A DNA stretch of 64,000 nucleotides from Oegoconia quadripuncta. Taxonomy: Eukaryota > Arthropoda > Insecta > Lepidoptera > Autostichidae. How positions within the stretch are numbered: the first letter of the stretch is position 1; each line of letters starts with the position of its first letter. The DNA lies in the NCBI GenBank assembly GCA_949316235.1, contig OX438744.1:31926778-31990777 (forward strand), in the 5' to 3' direction. The notes below the pieces were generated by a model. It was not told the origin of the DNA and made no database searches. It saw only the letters and a program-made list of their open reading frames with translations. This document shows positions 1-10,430 of this stretch, piece after piece. The translations under genes were made by a program, and so were the position numbers.

Positions 1-1739
1 TTTTGAAGTAAAGTCTCTTACTCGTCTTTTGCGACACTTACAGTTTTATGTGCCAGAAACCACACAACGAGTTGACCTAAGTACTCTTTTATTAAATTAA
101 TGGGCTTGTTATTCTTTACAAGCTTTTTGTGCGTTCAAAATTAGCTAACAATTTTTCTGGTATCTAATTTAGCATATGGCATATTTATGTAAGTTCGGTG
201 ACAATGCAATATTATAGTATCACGCAGTGATCTGATGATGGAGCCGGGATGTAGGGACTGGAACTCCTTGATGGACTTATGTTACACGTCTTTGTATTAC
301 AATAATATGTAATAATCATGATGGAGCAGTAAAAGCTTGTTTTTAAAAATATTAATTTAAAATTTATTCTGAAGCATAGTATTTATAAATCGAATTGCAA
401 AGTAGAGTTGCTAATTAATTTTATCGTTTTACATGAAAGAAATATTTTATTTTTTTAAGGTATATTTACCAAAGTACCATAATTTAACTTTTAAGTAATC
501 TAATCAGACATTGTACGATAATAAAATACCTTCGCCTTAAATCACAGGTGAAATAAAAATAAACAAAAACTGTCAGTGTCAAAACTGTCATAAAAAATTA
601 ATCTGATTAATCGGTCGCTCAAGGTCAACTAGCCCGCGTGACTGTCCTCTTTTTTAATCGTATTAATCAAAGGAAATTACTCTACAATGATATCGAGTAG
701 AATCAACTTTAAAAATGTATAAGGCAATAATTTTCAAATTAATTCCTTGAATTGCTTTAAAAAAACTGAGTTCATATTTTAGAAACTGTCCATTCAATTT
801 ACGTGTAGTCATTTAAGTTATGGGTTATTGGACCACCATGTAATCCAGACCACCAGATCATTCCTATAACAAATCCTACGCACAAATCTGCGAATCGACT
901 GTTGAAACCTAACACTCTGTATATAAACAAGGTGAAAATGTTATTGTTAACATCTAGAGGACTTTAAGTAGCTTCTTAGAAACGATGACCATATCAAAAC
1001 ATTGCTGTACAAAGTTAATTTTTACGATTCGATAAGATAATTTTATAGGAATATAATTTTTAAATGGAAGCAGTACGGCTTAGTTTGGTTTAAAAAGGTG
1101 CAATTGTTAAGTTACCCAATAAAGATTTAAAGTAAGGGTTTGGTCACGCTGTGCAACTGTATTAGCATTCCCGATGGATGTCAGTAACTTAATTAATAAA
1201 TGTGTAGAAACCTTTTCCTGAAATAAATTAGTTGTATTTTTTATTTAGATTGTACAGAAATTATTAAAAAAAATGTTTCACTTATTACCGTAGACAATGT
1301 TGTTTCAATTTTGCGCTTTAAAATATCAATACATAATTAAATAACTACTTCATTGTAAATAGAACGCACTAAATTTAAATTATAAAAAGATGAAATTGGT
1401 TGGCTTTTTTCTCAACTTCACTCCATTTGAACTATACTTACGCCTTTAGCTAAAAACGTTTGAAATTCGAACGGGTGCGTTGACAAACATATATTTGCTT
1501 CATATTACAATTATTTCACTTTATCGCATAAGAAATAAGGCTTGAAATCGTTTTTGTGTGCCGCATTAGCCGATTTGTCGCGCACGCAGGTGTCCTATTG
1601 GCTGTTAAGATTTTTTTTATGGTTACGCTGAAAGCTCACGTTTAGTATTCAGCCAGTAACAAGATTCTCTATTTTTTTTATTTATTTCTTGAAACTTTAT
1701 GATGATCTTTAGTTTCTTGAAACTGTGGAAATTTTTTAA
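1..1739. other. AT-rich unique-looking DNA, no gene seen
   Basis: I see no convincing exon, RNA gene or recognised repeat here. Open frames are short and interrupted. The sequence is AT-rich with poly-A/T runs. Confidence 0.5.
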
Positions 1740-1990
1740 AGTGTTTAGTATAAAATGTAATATTGGTTTCGAATACCTCTAGAGGCATGTTTGTGTGTTG
1801 AATACGAACATGTGTACCAGAGTTATGGATGATTTCGTTTATAATAAGTATTTATCTACAAAAAAAATATGTATTTGTATAGGTACTATATCAACCATCA
1901 GATATCCACACCAAAAGCCTAGTTGCTTAGTGTGGAACTAGATGTCAGTGTGTGTATGTCTAAAGATATTTATTATTATTATTTATAATA
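1740..1990 (+). mobile_element. SINE-A2, 5'-truncated copy
   Basis: The body matches the other A2 copies: a degenerate B box near 1,766, then the GTTATGGATG-like block, a short poly-A, the ATCAACCATC block, and the TAGTTGCTTAGTGTGGAAC block at about 1,920. It ends in a TTATTATTATT tail. The tRNA-like A box is not recognisable, so the copy is 5'-truncated or decayed. SINE-A2 is a tRNA-derived retroelement without coding capacity. Confidence 0.75.
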
Positions 1991-2090
1991 TTAGTGTGTT
2001 ATAGGTACCTACATAAATATTACTTGGATGTGTTTATTTATGTAGTCATCACCAGCCTCACGGGATGGATATTGTCCATTGTTGGGTCAC

Positions 2091-2290
2091 GGCCTTGTAT
2101 TATGGATCCCAGATGGTTGATAAACTACACAAATACATTTTTTTTTGTAAATAAATACATAAATAAATGAAAAACATCCATAACTCGGGAACACATGTCT
2201 GTATTCATCGTACAAACATATGCTCCTAGCGGGATTTGAACCCGCGACCTTTGGTATAGCAGTCAGAATTTTTAACCACACAGGTCGTTA
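2091..2290 (-). mobile_element. SINE-A2, 3'-truncated copy
   Basis: Read on the minus strand it has a tRNA-like head ending near 2,290, a B box (GGTTCAAATCC, one change from the usual GGTTCGAATCC) at about 2,232-2,242, and the A2 body to about 2,091. The terminal block that normally follows (CTTAGTGTGGAACTAGATG) is absent. A TTTGGTATAGCAGTC stretch marks the region after the A box. It lies about 100 bp from another A2 copy in the opposite orientation. Confidence 0.75.
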
Positions 2291-2297
2291 TAAATGG

Positions 2298-2405
2298 AAA
2301 GTTTGTGTATGTCTATGTTTGTTACCTCTTCACGCCAACACGGCTGGACGGATTTGGATGAAATTTGGTTGGTAATGTGGCGACGGTCCAAGAAGAGAGG
2401 TGTGG
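2298..2405. repeat. Fragment of a common lepidopteran dispersed repeat
   Basis: It contains GGACGGATTTGGATGAAATT, a phrase I know from abundant lepidopteran repeats. A relative, GAACCGATTTTGATGAAAT, occurs at about 2,668. No termini or target duplication are visible, so the element class is unassigned. Confidence 0.45.
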
Positions 2406-3166
2406 TGTGATGCTGGCCGTGGTAGATGGCGCGTTGTTTTAAAAAGAAATGCTTATAATGTGGAATAGAGATTAATTCGGGGGAGAGCTCGCACCGAGGC
2501 CCCAGGGTGGTCTCCGATCGACCTATTTTAAAAATATTTAAAAAAAGTGACAAGTTATAAAAGAATTAATAAACAGAGTTGATATGTGCAGCACGGTCTT
2601 CTCATTGACATACGTGTTACAGTAAACAGATAGGATCTGAATTAACCATAGGCAAAATTTTTTGGTGAACCGATTTTGATGAAATGATCCACTCGAGGGG
2701 AGTCGCTTACAACGGCTAGTATCAGATAAACATTAATTCATTACTGGTAAGCATTGTCAGTTGGTCACTGATTACGAAAATGGCCCAGACATGATTCTAA
2801 TATTAAAATGTTCACTTTCCGTCTAATCGTGCGCCGTTTTCCTGTCGACGAAGGGCAGACAGATGGACGTTGGATGCGCTTGCGCATTGCGCGGTGCGGA
2901 CGGAATTCATAACAATGCAGATGCGATAGTAAATTATTTGTATTAAGTCTAGGCCTGTATGTTGGTATGAACCGATTATCCTAACTAATATGATCATAAT
3001 CATAATTTATTTGCATAATCACAGGTATCCACTATGACTTGCCTTTATAGATAACTAAATGTGAAATTAAAGATAAATACCAAAACAAAAATAAAGTCCC
3101 CTGTTTTTGGACAAATTATGTTAAATGTATATGTGTAACTGAAGAAACAAATGCTTTATCTACATA

Positions 3167-3589
3167 TTGGGTCTTTACCTATGAAATTGGAGCTTTTTAC
3201 TTCGTTAATCATATGTACCAATTCCTGCGATTTTCAAAGCTAGATCCAAATTTGTTTTTTATTTGGAAAATGGAATACTATTTTAAGGTTTCAAATGAAA
3301 TATTTTTTAATTTCTGGGCTAAATCACATAATAAAAAAAAATTGAACAGAGCTCTTTTCATGTGCTTCCCATAAACATTTCTTAGATTCGCAGAAACTTT
3401 TATAAAGCGGTTACTTTTAAAAAATTAACGCTGCCTATGCTTAACTTAATGTTATCCGATAATACACACAAAGTTTAGCTAAATTTTGATTTGCCGTTCC
3501 CAAAAAAAAAATCAAAAATGTTTGTATGGAGAAAACAGTCTTAATGAAATTCTTCATACAAAACGCCAATTTCATAGGTAAGGACCTAA
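3167..3589 (-). mobile_element. MITE-M copy 1 (TA-flanked, inverted termini)
   Basis: It is 423 bp, bounded by near-perfect inverted termini (TTGGGTCTTTACCTATGAAA on the left, TTTCATAGGTAAGGACCTAA on the right) and a TA dinucleotide on each side (3,165-3,166 and 3,590-3,591). TA flanks and long similar termini fit a non-autonomous Tc1/mariner-type element. There is no transposase frame. Four more copies in the window share the same interior and orientation markers. The short frame at 3,526-3,726 crosses the element edge and is not a gene. Confidence 0.88.
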
Positions 3590-3591
3590 TA

Positions 3592-4446
3592 TTTATATAT
3601 CCATATAAACCTGAAATACTGCACCTATTCAGACATGTTTATAAATCTGCCGTCGGTATTACAAATAATTTGAACCAAATATACACAACCGAATTAATCG
3701 AAGATAGATTGGTTAGTTTAATGTAAACATTGACGTAAATGGTCTAACTACCTACCCAGACTATAAACTTGGCCTGTCCACACGGGCGCATCCCATCTGT
3801 CACACCAATATCTTACTATTAGTTATACGTTGAGAAATTTTGAATGTTTTTCATGTTTGAATGTTGTTCGTCTTTGAATGGTGAACTGATTTGCCTGAAA
3901 TTTGGCACATAAGTAGAAAAGGTTCTGGAAGGAGACATTTAGGATACTTTTTATTAAAGTTCCAACAACCACAAACATTTTTCGTATGCACAATAATATT
4001 ATATAGGTTTATATGACAGACTTGTATGTTTAGTGTATGTATATTATTATATTATATTTGTTAAAATGATACAGGCATTCCTCATATATTTTATAATTAA
4101 AACTTACGTATGTATTTTATTTAATATTAAATAGGTATTTATTTTATTATATTTAAAGTATTATTATTATATTTATTTAATTATATTTAAAGTATTTGAT
4201 TTTAAATTGATTATTGACACTTTTTTCTCAGTGCACGTATGTATGTCTATCCTATCGAACCTGTTTTCCTTCACATTTGCAGGGTCTTGCTGCAAGAAAT
4301 CTCTTTTTAGAGATATGCTAGTGCCTTTTGTACGTCCTGTATCTAGTATGTATTTGATTTTTATGTGTACTCGTGCGCAATAAATTATAAAATAAATAAT
4401 AATAATATTAAATAAATAATAATCTTAGAATCTTAAAATTTTTTAT
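3592..4446. other. AT-rich DNA, no gene seen
   Basis: There is a low-complexity A/T stretch at about 4,085-4,205, including a repeated TATATTTAAAGTATT block, and an AATAATAAT run at about 4,380-4,430. I see no supported coding region. Confidence 0.5.
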
Positions 4447-4630
4447 GCCGAAAGAACATGTCCAAGTGGGGCTACGCGGACCACGTCCAGTGCTTGTGCG
4501 GTGTTACACCATAAGCTATGGGGCATCTTCTATGCTGCCCTGCATGTCCCGACACTGTACGCACAAGACCTCTACGATGCCACAGAAAATGCTGTACGGC
4601 GTGGCCACATTCTGGTCCTCAAGAATTTGA
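4447..4630 (+). pseudogene. Decayed LINE ORF2 C-terminal fragment
   Basis: Conceptual translation, with one stop and a frame change, gives a KWG..D...CLCG..P..MGHLL.CP pattern followed by DLYDATENAVRR. This resembles the cysteine/histidine-rich tail (CxC...H...C) found after the reverse transcriptase domain of Jockey- or CR1-like non-LTR retrotransposons. The stop and frameshift show that it is dead. A SINE-B abuts its 3' side. The clade is uncertain. Confidence 0.5.
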
Positions 4631-4632
4631 TG

Positions 4633-4947
4633 TTTTTTTTTATGCACAACGGATTGGTACTTGACCTCAATCACACCTGATGTTAAGCAAAGATGAGGTC
4701 GAAGGTGGAAGCGTACTGACCCGGAAACCCCAACAAATTTGGGGGACTGGCTATCTTATCTCTGACAACCGGAACACAACAATGCTATTAACATTGCTGA
4801 TAAGATGGGGGTAGCTAGCCAGGTGGACATTTAAAATGCCCTACCACCAAGCAAACCGAGTACTTAAACATGTACCCCGCAGGGGATCGAACCCGCGACC
4901 TCCGAATCGTAAACCCAATATTGTTTACATTGAGCCACGGAGGCGGT
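4633..4947 (-). mobile_element. SINE-B, near full length
   Basis: On the minus strand it starts with GCCTCCGTGGCTCAATG (tRNA-like A-box region), then a B box GGTTCGATCCC, a body with GGTAGGGCATTTTAAA, and an end TCAAGTACCAATCC...GTGCATAAAAA. The head and box spacing indicate a tRNA-derived SINE. A segment of about 20 bp present in other copies is missing near 4,800. I found no clear target duplication. Confidence 0.88.
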
Positions 4948-5532
4948 TTTGGCCATCGACACGCTAAGAAGAACTTATAAGTGACAGAATAATTCTATTG
5001 ACAGCTTATATCGGTCAAGTACGCGTCGGATCACGCCCAGAAGGGTTCCGTAAGCAGAATAATACATTTTTAAACCTATCAATAAGTACATCTAATATAT
5101 AGAAAAGCTTCAAATTAATACTATTACGTATATTGATAACAGTATTACATTCAGACATTAATTCGTCACACACGCAAGCTGTCAAACAGCAGTCGGCTTA
5201 TTGCACAAAGAGATCTCCGCAACTCCGGTTTTCCAAATTTCACCACACACGACGTTATAAAGTACCTAATCTATTTGCATCTTAAACGCAGTAACAAACG
5301 CTTGGGCAATACTGGGTTCTTTTTAGTAACCAGTTTGATTGACAATTGGATTATGTGACAATGTGTAACGGTCAATGTCTATCTGTAAGTTAGATTTAAC
5401 ATGGATTGAACGGATATTTTTTTCTAAGAACTGTATCATATGAAAGAACCATGTCAAAATTGATATAATCACTACGTTATCCCTCGATCACAGCTTCATT
5501 TCTGTCGTTAGACGTTATCCTAGGGATGAGCG
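4948..5532. other. No gene or repeat recognised
   Basis: This is moderately AT-rich sequence between SINE-B and fold-back F. No sustained reading frame or tRNA-like promoter boxes were found. Confidence 0.45.
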
Positions 5533-5775
5533 ATATTAGTCGATATTTGTGAAACTGAGGGCGGAGTCTGAGTTTTGTTTCGACTTAACTTTACTACCGC
5601 GTTCACGTTTACGTGACGATTTGTATGGAGAAATGTGCAGCGCCTCTAGCGGATAGTTTGCAAAACGATTTTTTTTACAGGGACTTTTTTCATAAACGCG
5701 AACGCTATGGTAAAGTTAAAAACGAGACAAAACTCACACTTTGCACACTGATGTCGGAAATATCGATAATGAGAT
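5533..5775. mobile_element. Fold-back element F
   Basis: The left arm from about 5,540 to 5,614 pairs with the right arm from about 5,694 to 5,770. The best-conserved part is TGAGTTTTGTTTCGACTTAA on the left, against the complement of CAAAACTCAC and the following AACGAGACAA block on the right. The arms are imperfect. The outer ends contain TCGATATTT/ATATCGATA. A centre of about 80 bp carries GCAGCGCCTCTAGCGG. It looks like an old MITE, superfamily not assignable. Confidence 0.65.
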
Positions 5776-5927
5776 GTGTCGATATTTTTGATACGTAATC
5801 AGAATATCGTTATTATAATAACGAACTAATAAGTATAAATCATTTTCTTTCATTTGGACTTCTTAATAGATTCTAAGACAGTAATATGAAGTTTATATTT
5901 TGCCGTATTAATATACTTTAACAGTCA

Positions 5928-6065
5928 ATGACGTTCTCCTATAATGATATTTATGGTTTTAAAAAAGTGTTAAAAACATCGATGTTCAAAAATATCAATA
6001 CATATGTTGTGGTCGATAATATCAAATTATCGATATTACGCTATCGATATCAAAATCGATATTTT
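5928..6065. repeat. Cluster of ATCGAT palindromes
   Basis: ATCGAT occurs at 5,978, 6,029, 6,043 and 6,055, with TCGATAA at about 6,013. TATCGATA also occurs at 5,761 in the neighbouring fold-back element. The spacing suggests an eroded fold-back arm more than a promoter. TATCGATA is the DRE core in Drosophila, but no promoter or gene start is visible here. Confidence 0.4.
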
Positions 6066-6110
6066 ATGCCTACGTTATCCTATTTACTGAATGAGTTTTT
6101 TTTCCATAAG

Positions 6111-6150
6111 GAAAAAAATAGGGCATGTCCTAACATGCCCTATTTTTTTC
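6111..6150. repeat. Perfect 18-bp stem-loop
   Basis: Left arm 6,111-6,128 and right arm 6,133-6,150 are exact complements with a CCTA loop. A second small hairpin, CACTTA...TAAGTG, also with a CCTA loop, follows at 6,150-6,165. Both lie in the arm of fold-back E, in a part rearranged relative to the 34.4-kb copy. Confidence 0.9.
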
Positions 6151-6305
6151 ACTTACCTATAAGTGAAATAGAAGTTATTGGCATAGGTAGTTAATTTTTT
6201 TTAAAACCATCATCGACGCACGCGCCGGCCGGAGATTGATATGCGACTGGCGGGATTCGTGGGGTTTATTTGGAACTCATATTTTCTCCAAGTTTTTTTT
6301 TAACT

Positions 6306-6552
6306 TAATAAATAAATAAATAAATATTTAAATATTTCGGACACTTACACCAATTATCTAGTCCCAAACTAAGCAAAGCTTGTGCTATGGATACTAGATA
6401 ACGGATAAACATACATAAATATTTATATAAACATCCATGACTCGGGAATAAATGTTCGTATTCATCACACAAACATTTACCCCTCGCGGGATTCGAACCC
6501 GCAACCGTTGGTTTCGCTGACAGGGTCACTATCCACTACACCAACCGGTCGT
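6306..6552 (-). mobile_element. SINE-A, full length
   Basis: On the minus strand it begins GACGACCGGTTGGTGTAGTGG (A box TGGTGTAGTGG), has B box GGTTCGAATCC, and ends in TGTCCGAAATATTTA followed by a TTTA-repeat tail. This is the tRNA-derived pol III promoter layout. It is inserted in fold-back E. I could not identify a convincing target duplication. Confidence 0.9.
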
Positions 6553-6707
6553 CAAGTAATGATGTAATGATGTGGAATTTTAAGTTAAAAATTAAAAAAC
6601 CGGCCTTCAAATGACAACGCTTTATTCAATGATGGTGTTGTAATGTAAAAAAAAATTGCCTAATAGGTAGGCCTTAATTTTTTACGCTAACAAAAGTCAT
6701 AAACGGT

Positions 6708-6827
6708 TGCATGGAAGAGATCGCTTTTAGTGATAAGGTCGCTAAATTGTACATTCTATTCTTACCACTTTTCTGAAACTGTATTTTCTCATCTGTTGTG
6801 CAATAAAGTGTATTTGTATTGTATTGT
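6708..6827 (+). mobile_element. LINE 3' end (CR1/Jockey-like), terminal fragment
   Basis: It contains GGAAGAGATCGCTTTTAGTG, then GTGCAATAAAGTGTATTTG, and ends with a TGTATTGTATTG microsatellite. The same segment recurs at 7,632, 10,281, 35,797 and 36,779, always ending at the same place. That is typical of 5'-truncated non-LTR retrotransposon copies. Confidence 0.7.
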
Positions 6828-6842
6828 CATTCGGTATAAGGA

Positions 6843-6957
6843 ACATGACCTTGCAGATGGTAACGCTGTCACCTGAACCCTAACTAATTTGGGCGACTTG
6901 CTGTCTTATCTCAAATAGCCGGAACACAACAGTCCTATCAACAATGCTGTTTGGCCA
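6843..6957 (-). mobile_element. SINE-B internal fragment
   Basis: The match covers only the central-to-3' body of SINE-B: TAATTTGGGCGACTTGCTG, then AGCCGGAACACAACAG, then ATGCTGTTTGGC. Both ends are missing. It is an old, diverged copy. Confidence 0.65.
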
Positions 6958-7185
6958 TTGCTATTCGTTTTGGATGAGATAAGCGAGTGCGCCCTTAGTA
7001 CTTATTTGTTGTTTCCTCTTCTTTCTTCATCAGTCTATTCGGGCGACACTTCCGCCAGTGTCCAAGTCTAATAATAATTACAGGAAATTATTCATTATTT
7101 CATTAATCTTCAATTACGTGACAGTATCCTACGGAAGAATTTGGCGGCTTCATGTGGGAACACGAAAGCTCAGTCACACACATAT

Positions 7186-7572
7186 ACAGGGTGAAATATA
7201 ATTAGTGTAATTTCTGTTTACCGGTGACTCCACTCCTGATTACGAACAACTTTTATGGCCGAATTCGATCAAAAAATTATCGATTACACATGTACAAAGT
7301 AAACCATTCTGAAACCACCTTTAGTATGGAAGTCCAACAATTTTCGGCTGAATTCGGCTATGGGTCCTAGTGGAAAGTTGTTCTTAATCAGGAGTGGAGT
7401 CACCAGCCGAAATTTGTTGGACGTCCATACTAAAGGTGGTTCATTCAGAATGGTTTACTTTGTACGGGTAATTGAAAATTTTGATCGAATTCGACTATGG
7501 ATCCTCTGAGAAAGTTGTTTGTAATCAAGAGTGATGTGACCAATTAATGGGAAATACAGGAATTCAAATTTG
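7186..7572. mobile_element. Fold-back element H copy 1, long hairpin
   Basis: The left end is TATACAGGGTGAAAT. The arm 7,192-7,352 is the near-complete inverted copy of 7,405-7,572. Matching blocks include ACTCCACTCCTGATTACGAA, GTACAAAGTAAACCATTCTG and CCACCTTTAGTATGGA. Other copies lie at 18,641 and 43,711. The TATACAGGGTG ends suggest a Tc1/mariner-type MITE. The right terminus is eroded in this copy. Confidence 0.8.
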
Positions 7573-7631
7573 TATGTACGAGTACTTATGCTGCAAAATA
7601 TTCCGACTTTATTACACACCATTAATTAAAA

Positions 7632-8200
7632 TATACAAGAACAACAAACAACAAAATATTCTTTATTGAACAACAATAGGAAGCATAAAAACAAATAAGA
7701 AAAAGGGGATAAGTACAATTTGGCGGCCTTATCACTAAAAACGATCTCTTCCAGGCAACCTTTGTGTTAGGAAGCATTATGCACATGACTTGTAGGTAGC
7801 GTGCACGGTAAACTAATTTTAATAAAATAAATAAATCACCCATATAAATACATACGTTAATTGAATACATATACAAACATACATACATAATATACATAAA
7901 AATAATACATATAATATACACCAATATTTGAATTTATACTAATTAAATAGAATAGTACGTAACTAAGCACGCAGTAATTAATGCGAGTATGAAACGAAAT
8001 GAGGATAGATAGAGGAGCTAGATGGCTAGATACAACTCCTTCACTTGTGCCTTGAATACGTTCAATGACTGAGCACGTCTAACTGAATCTGGTAGCGAGT
8101 TCCACAGTCGAATAGCTTGTAATCTAAAGGATTGACCGTAAAACTTCGTCAAGTTATACAAATTGCAAAAAACATTAAAAAATGTCACATTTCCGCCAAA
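7632..8200 (-). pseudogene. 5'-truncated LINE: reverse-transcriptase C-terminus plus 3' UTR
   Basis: On the minus strand the frame at 8,018-8,200 reads YGQSFRLQAIRLWNSLPD followed by SVRRAQSLNVFKAQVKEL. This is the typical end of Jockey/CR1-like reverse transcriptase proteins, where a WNSLP motif lies near the C-terminus. It is followed by a 3' UTR containing the CGATCTCTTCCAGGCAACC block seen in other copies and a terminal AATAAAGAATATTTTG. Upstream of about 8,200 the similarity is lost. Confidence 0.7.
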
Positions 8201-8773
8201 TCCATAGGCAAAAAAGCCACAGCAACACAATTAGATATTCAAATTCAAAAAATGGATACAATCTAACAGTCAACCCTGACATGCCCATCATAACACCAAC
8301 ATCAGCAACAATTCTCAAACAACGGTGATGAAGAAATTCCAAGCAAGTTTCGAGATTACAATTTCGAGTGGCTAGATAATTCTCTATTAGCATACAAAGG
8401 AGAATTACCGTCTTGTGCGTCCGTGTGTCACAGTATACTTATATTGTAGAGGCCACGCCTTGTAGTTGTCATGTGTAGCCTAATTAGGCATGAGCGTGGC
8501 ACGCTTGTGCAATTGTTAGGTTTTATTCAAAAAATTATTCTAATGATTACATTATTATCTATGTACAATACACAATTATATAACTCTTTCAATGGTAGAC
8601 CTTTTACTTTAGGACGGCTGTATACGGCCAGAGGTTATATTAGTACAGCTCGTGAGCTGTTCGAATACACTGTGGATGTTGAGTAAAATCGGCTATCTTC
8701 AAGTAATAGACTAGATTTAGGATCCTATTCTAATGATTGAGATGAACTTAAGTTGACACTTAAGATACAGTCG
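8201..8773. other. No gene recognised
   Basis: It may include further eroded LINE sequence next to the truncated copy. Short frames at 8,175-8,393 (minus) and 8,471-8,686 (plus) have no recognisable motif. Confidence 0.4.
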
Positions 8774-9106
8774 TTTTTTTTTATGCACGAAGGGTTCGTA
8801 CTTGACGTCAATCACACCTAATGTTAAGTGAAGATGAGGTCGAAGGTGGAAGCTTACTGACCCGGAAACCCCAACAAATATGAGGAACTAGCTATCTTAT
8901 CTCTGGCAACCAGAACACAACAATGCTATTAACATTGCTGCTTGGCAGTAGATTTAGATAAGATGGTGGTAGCTAGCCAGGCGGACATTTAAAATACCCT
9001 ACCACCAACCAAACCGAGTATTTAAACACGTACCCCGCTGGGGATCGAACCCGCGACCTCCGAATCGTAAACCCAATGTTGTTTACATTGAGCCACGGAG
9101 GCGGTT
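8774..9106 (-). mobile_element. SINE-B, full length
   Basis: This is the most complete SINE-B in the window. It has the GCCTCCGTGGCTCAATG head at the right end, B box GGTTCGATCCC, the body with GCCGGAACACAAC-like sequence, and a terminal GTGCATAAAAAAAA. The central block GGCAGTAGATTTAGATAAGA, deleted in the 4.6-kb copy, is present. Confidence 0.9.
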
Positions 9107-9136
9107 GTGTTCTAAACAGTATTAAAAAATAGTAAG

Positions 9137-9265
9137 AGTGGACAGAGGAAGGACGCGGGAAGTCGCGTCGTCGTCTTGGATGGAGGCCGCTTCCAACCGG
9201 TCACTCTGGAATTCTATGGAAGAGGCCTATGTTTAACTGTGGACGTCCTATGGCTGATATGATGA
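9137..9265 (+). pseudogene. RTE-like LINE C-terminal remnant
   Basis: One frame gives SSSWMEAASNRSLWNSMEEAYV followed by a stop, then LWTSYG. The W..AA.NR.LW...EEAYV pattern is the common C-terminus of RTE-type endonuclease/reverse transcriptase proteins in Lepidoptera. The 14.9-kb relic shows the same end. Confidence 0.65.
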
Positions 9266-10280
9266 TAAAGAATATAGAGTGAGACTCGGTCTCAATCTTG
9301 AGATCAATTTATGACCCTGAAATCTTTAAATTATAAATGCTTTATGCTAATTATAGTTAATATTACTTTCGAGTGTTGCCGCTAATTTCCGAATAGCAGA
9401 ATATAACAATTTTATCCTGCTACAAAGAATATGAGAGCCAGTAAAATTACCAGACTTTTAGCTTCAAAACTGATCAAATATATCTTAGCATTAAATAAAA
9501 ATGACTCTTAATATAATGTGTATTTTGTAACCCTCGTTGAGACGCGTCTTTGGATGTCCTAATCAGCCACGTAGTCCCAAAACCCACGACACCAGGGCGA
9601 TGTCGCTTTTTTCTGAAAATCGGGTATATACACAAGCAACAAAAAAAACCATTTTCAATGTTAAAAATTAAAATATGTCATAGAGAATTGGAAGTTTAAT
9701 AAAACCTGTATAAGTTACTACCCTTTCATTTCCCACACATGATTTCCCTTTTCGAAGCGGTAGTATCTTGCACTTACTGACTTACAGATAAATACAATAG
9801 CCCTATTATTATATCTAATACCTACCTACATTTAAAATGTCATTCGACAAATGATATCATGTACCGTACGTAGAAATAAATGCTTGAAGTTTGAAGTATC
9901 CTATTACATCTACCCGCCATTCAATATAAACGAGAGCTGAATGCTACAAATGGATTTTGCCACCCAAAAAACTACCTTTTTATCTATATTTTCGTTATGT
10001 CAATCGTATCATCGAACTCATTGGACGTTTGTAAACCGAGTCCTGAAAAGCATTATTTCGCAAAGTATTTCCAAAATTATGTTTCCATCAACAAACAGCG
10101 TATAGCATACCACCGTTGCGTATGAAAAAGCCTTTCCATGATTTTCATCGATGCCATGGAAGAATTAATCATAATCGGCACGCTGGGAAGGCTGGTTACC
10201 AGACAGCTCTTCACCAATGACGGTGCTGCCCATCACTGGTCTATGCTGTTATACTCGCCCTCCAATTATGTTTCATCATG
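9266..10280. other. No gene recognised
   Basis: AT-rich sequence with no supported coding region. A CTCAATCTTGAGATC palindrome-like stretch near 9,291 resembles the CTCAAG-rich fold-back at 16.75 kb. Confidence 0.45.
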
Positions 10281-10430
10281 ATAAAATACAATACAATAAA
10301 TCCTTTATTGTACACGAACAGTAGTTACAGTATAAACATGGAATTTAAAAATATAGTAGATACAATGGCGGCCTTACTGGAAGTGATTTCTTCCAGGCAA
10401 TCACTGGGTAACAGAAGTAGATAAATTGCA
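10281..10430 (-). mobile_element. LINE 3' end (CR1/Jockey-like), terminal fragment
   Basis: On the minus strand it holds TGCCTGGAAGAAATCACTTC, a ...CAATAAAGGATTTATTG polyadenylation-like stretch, and a terminal TGTATTGTATTT microsatellite. It is the same terminus as the copy at 6,708. Confidence 0.7.

Larger units (their letters stand above)
6093..6680 (+). mobile_element. Fold-back element E copy 1, interrupted by SINE-A
   Basis: The left arm (6,093-6,200) contains AAGTGAAATAGAAGTTATTG and GGCATAGGTAGTT. An eroded right arm lies at about 6,645-6,680 (TTGCCTAATAGGTAG). Interior blocks TTTGGAACTCATATTTT and CTTTATTCAATGATGG match the 34.4-kb copy. A SINE-A sits at 6,306-6,552, so the real element is the two flanks. 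It is a non-autonomous DNA element with no coding content. Confidence 0.7.

Noticed and set aside
6480..6552. tRNA-gene-like sequence (A and B boxes); the same in every SINE-A, A2 and B head
   Set aside because: The A and B boxes are present, but I see no complete cloverleaf, and the sequence continues into the repeated SINE body. These are SINE heads.
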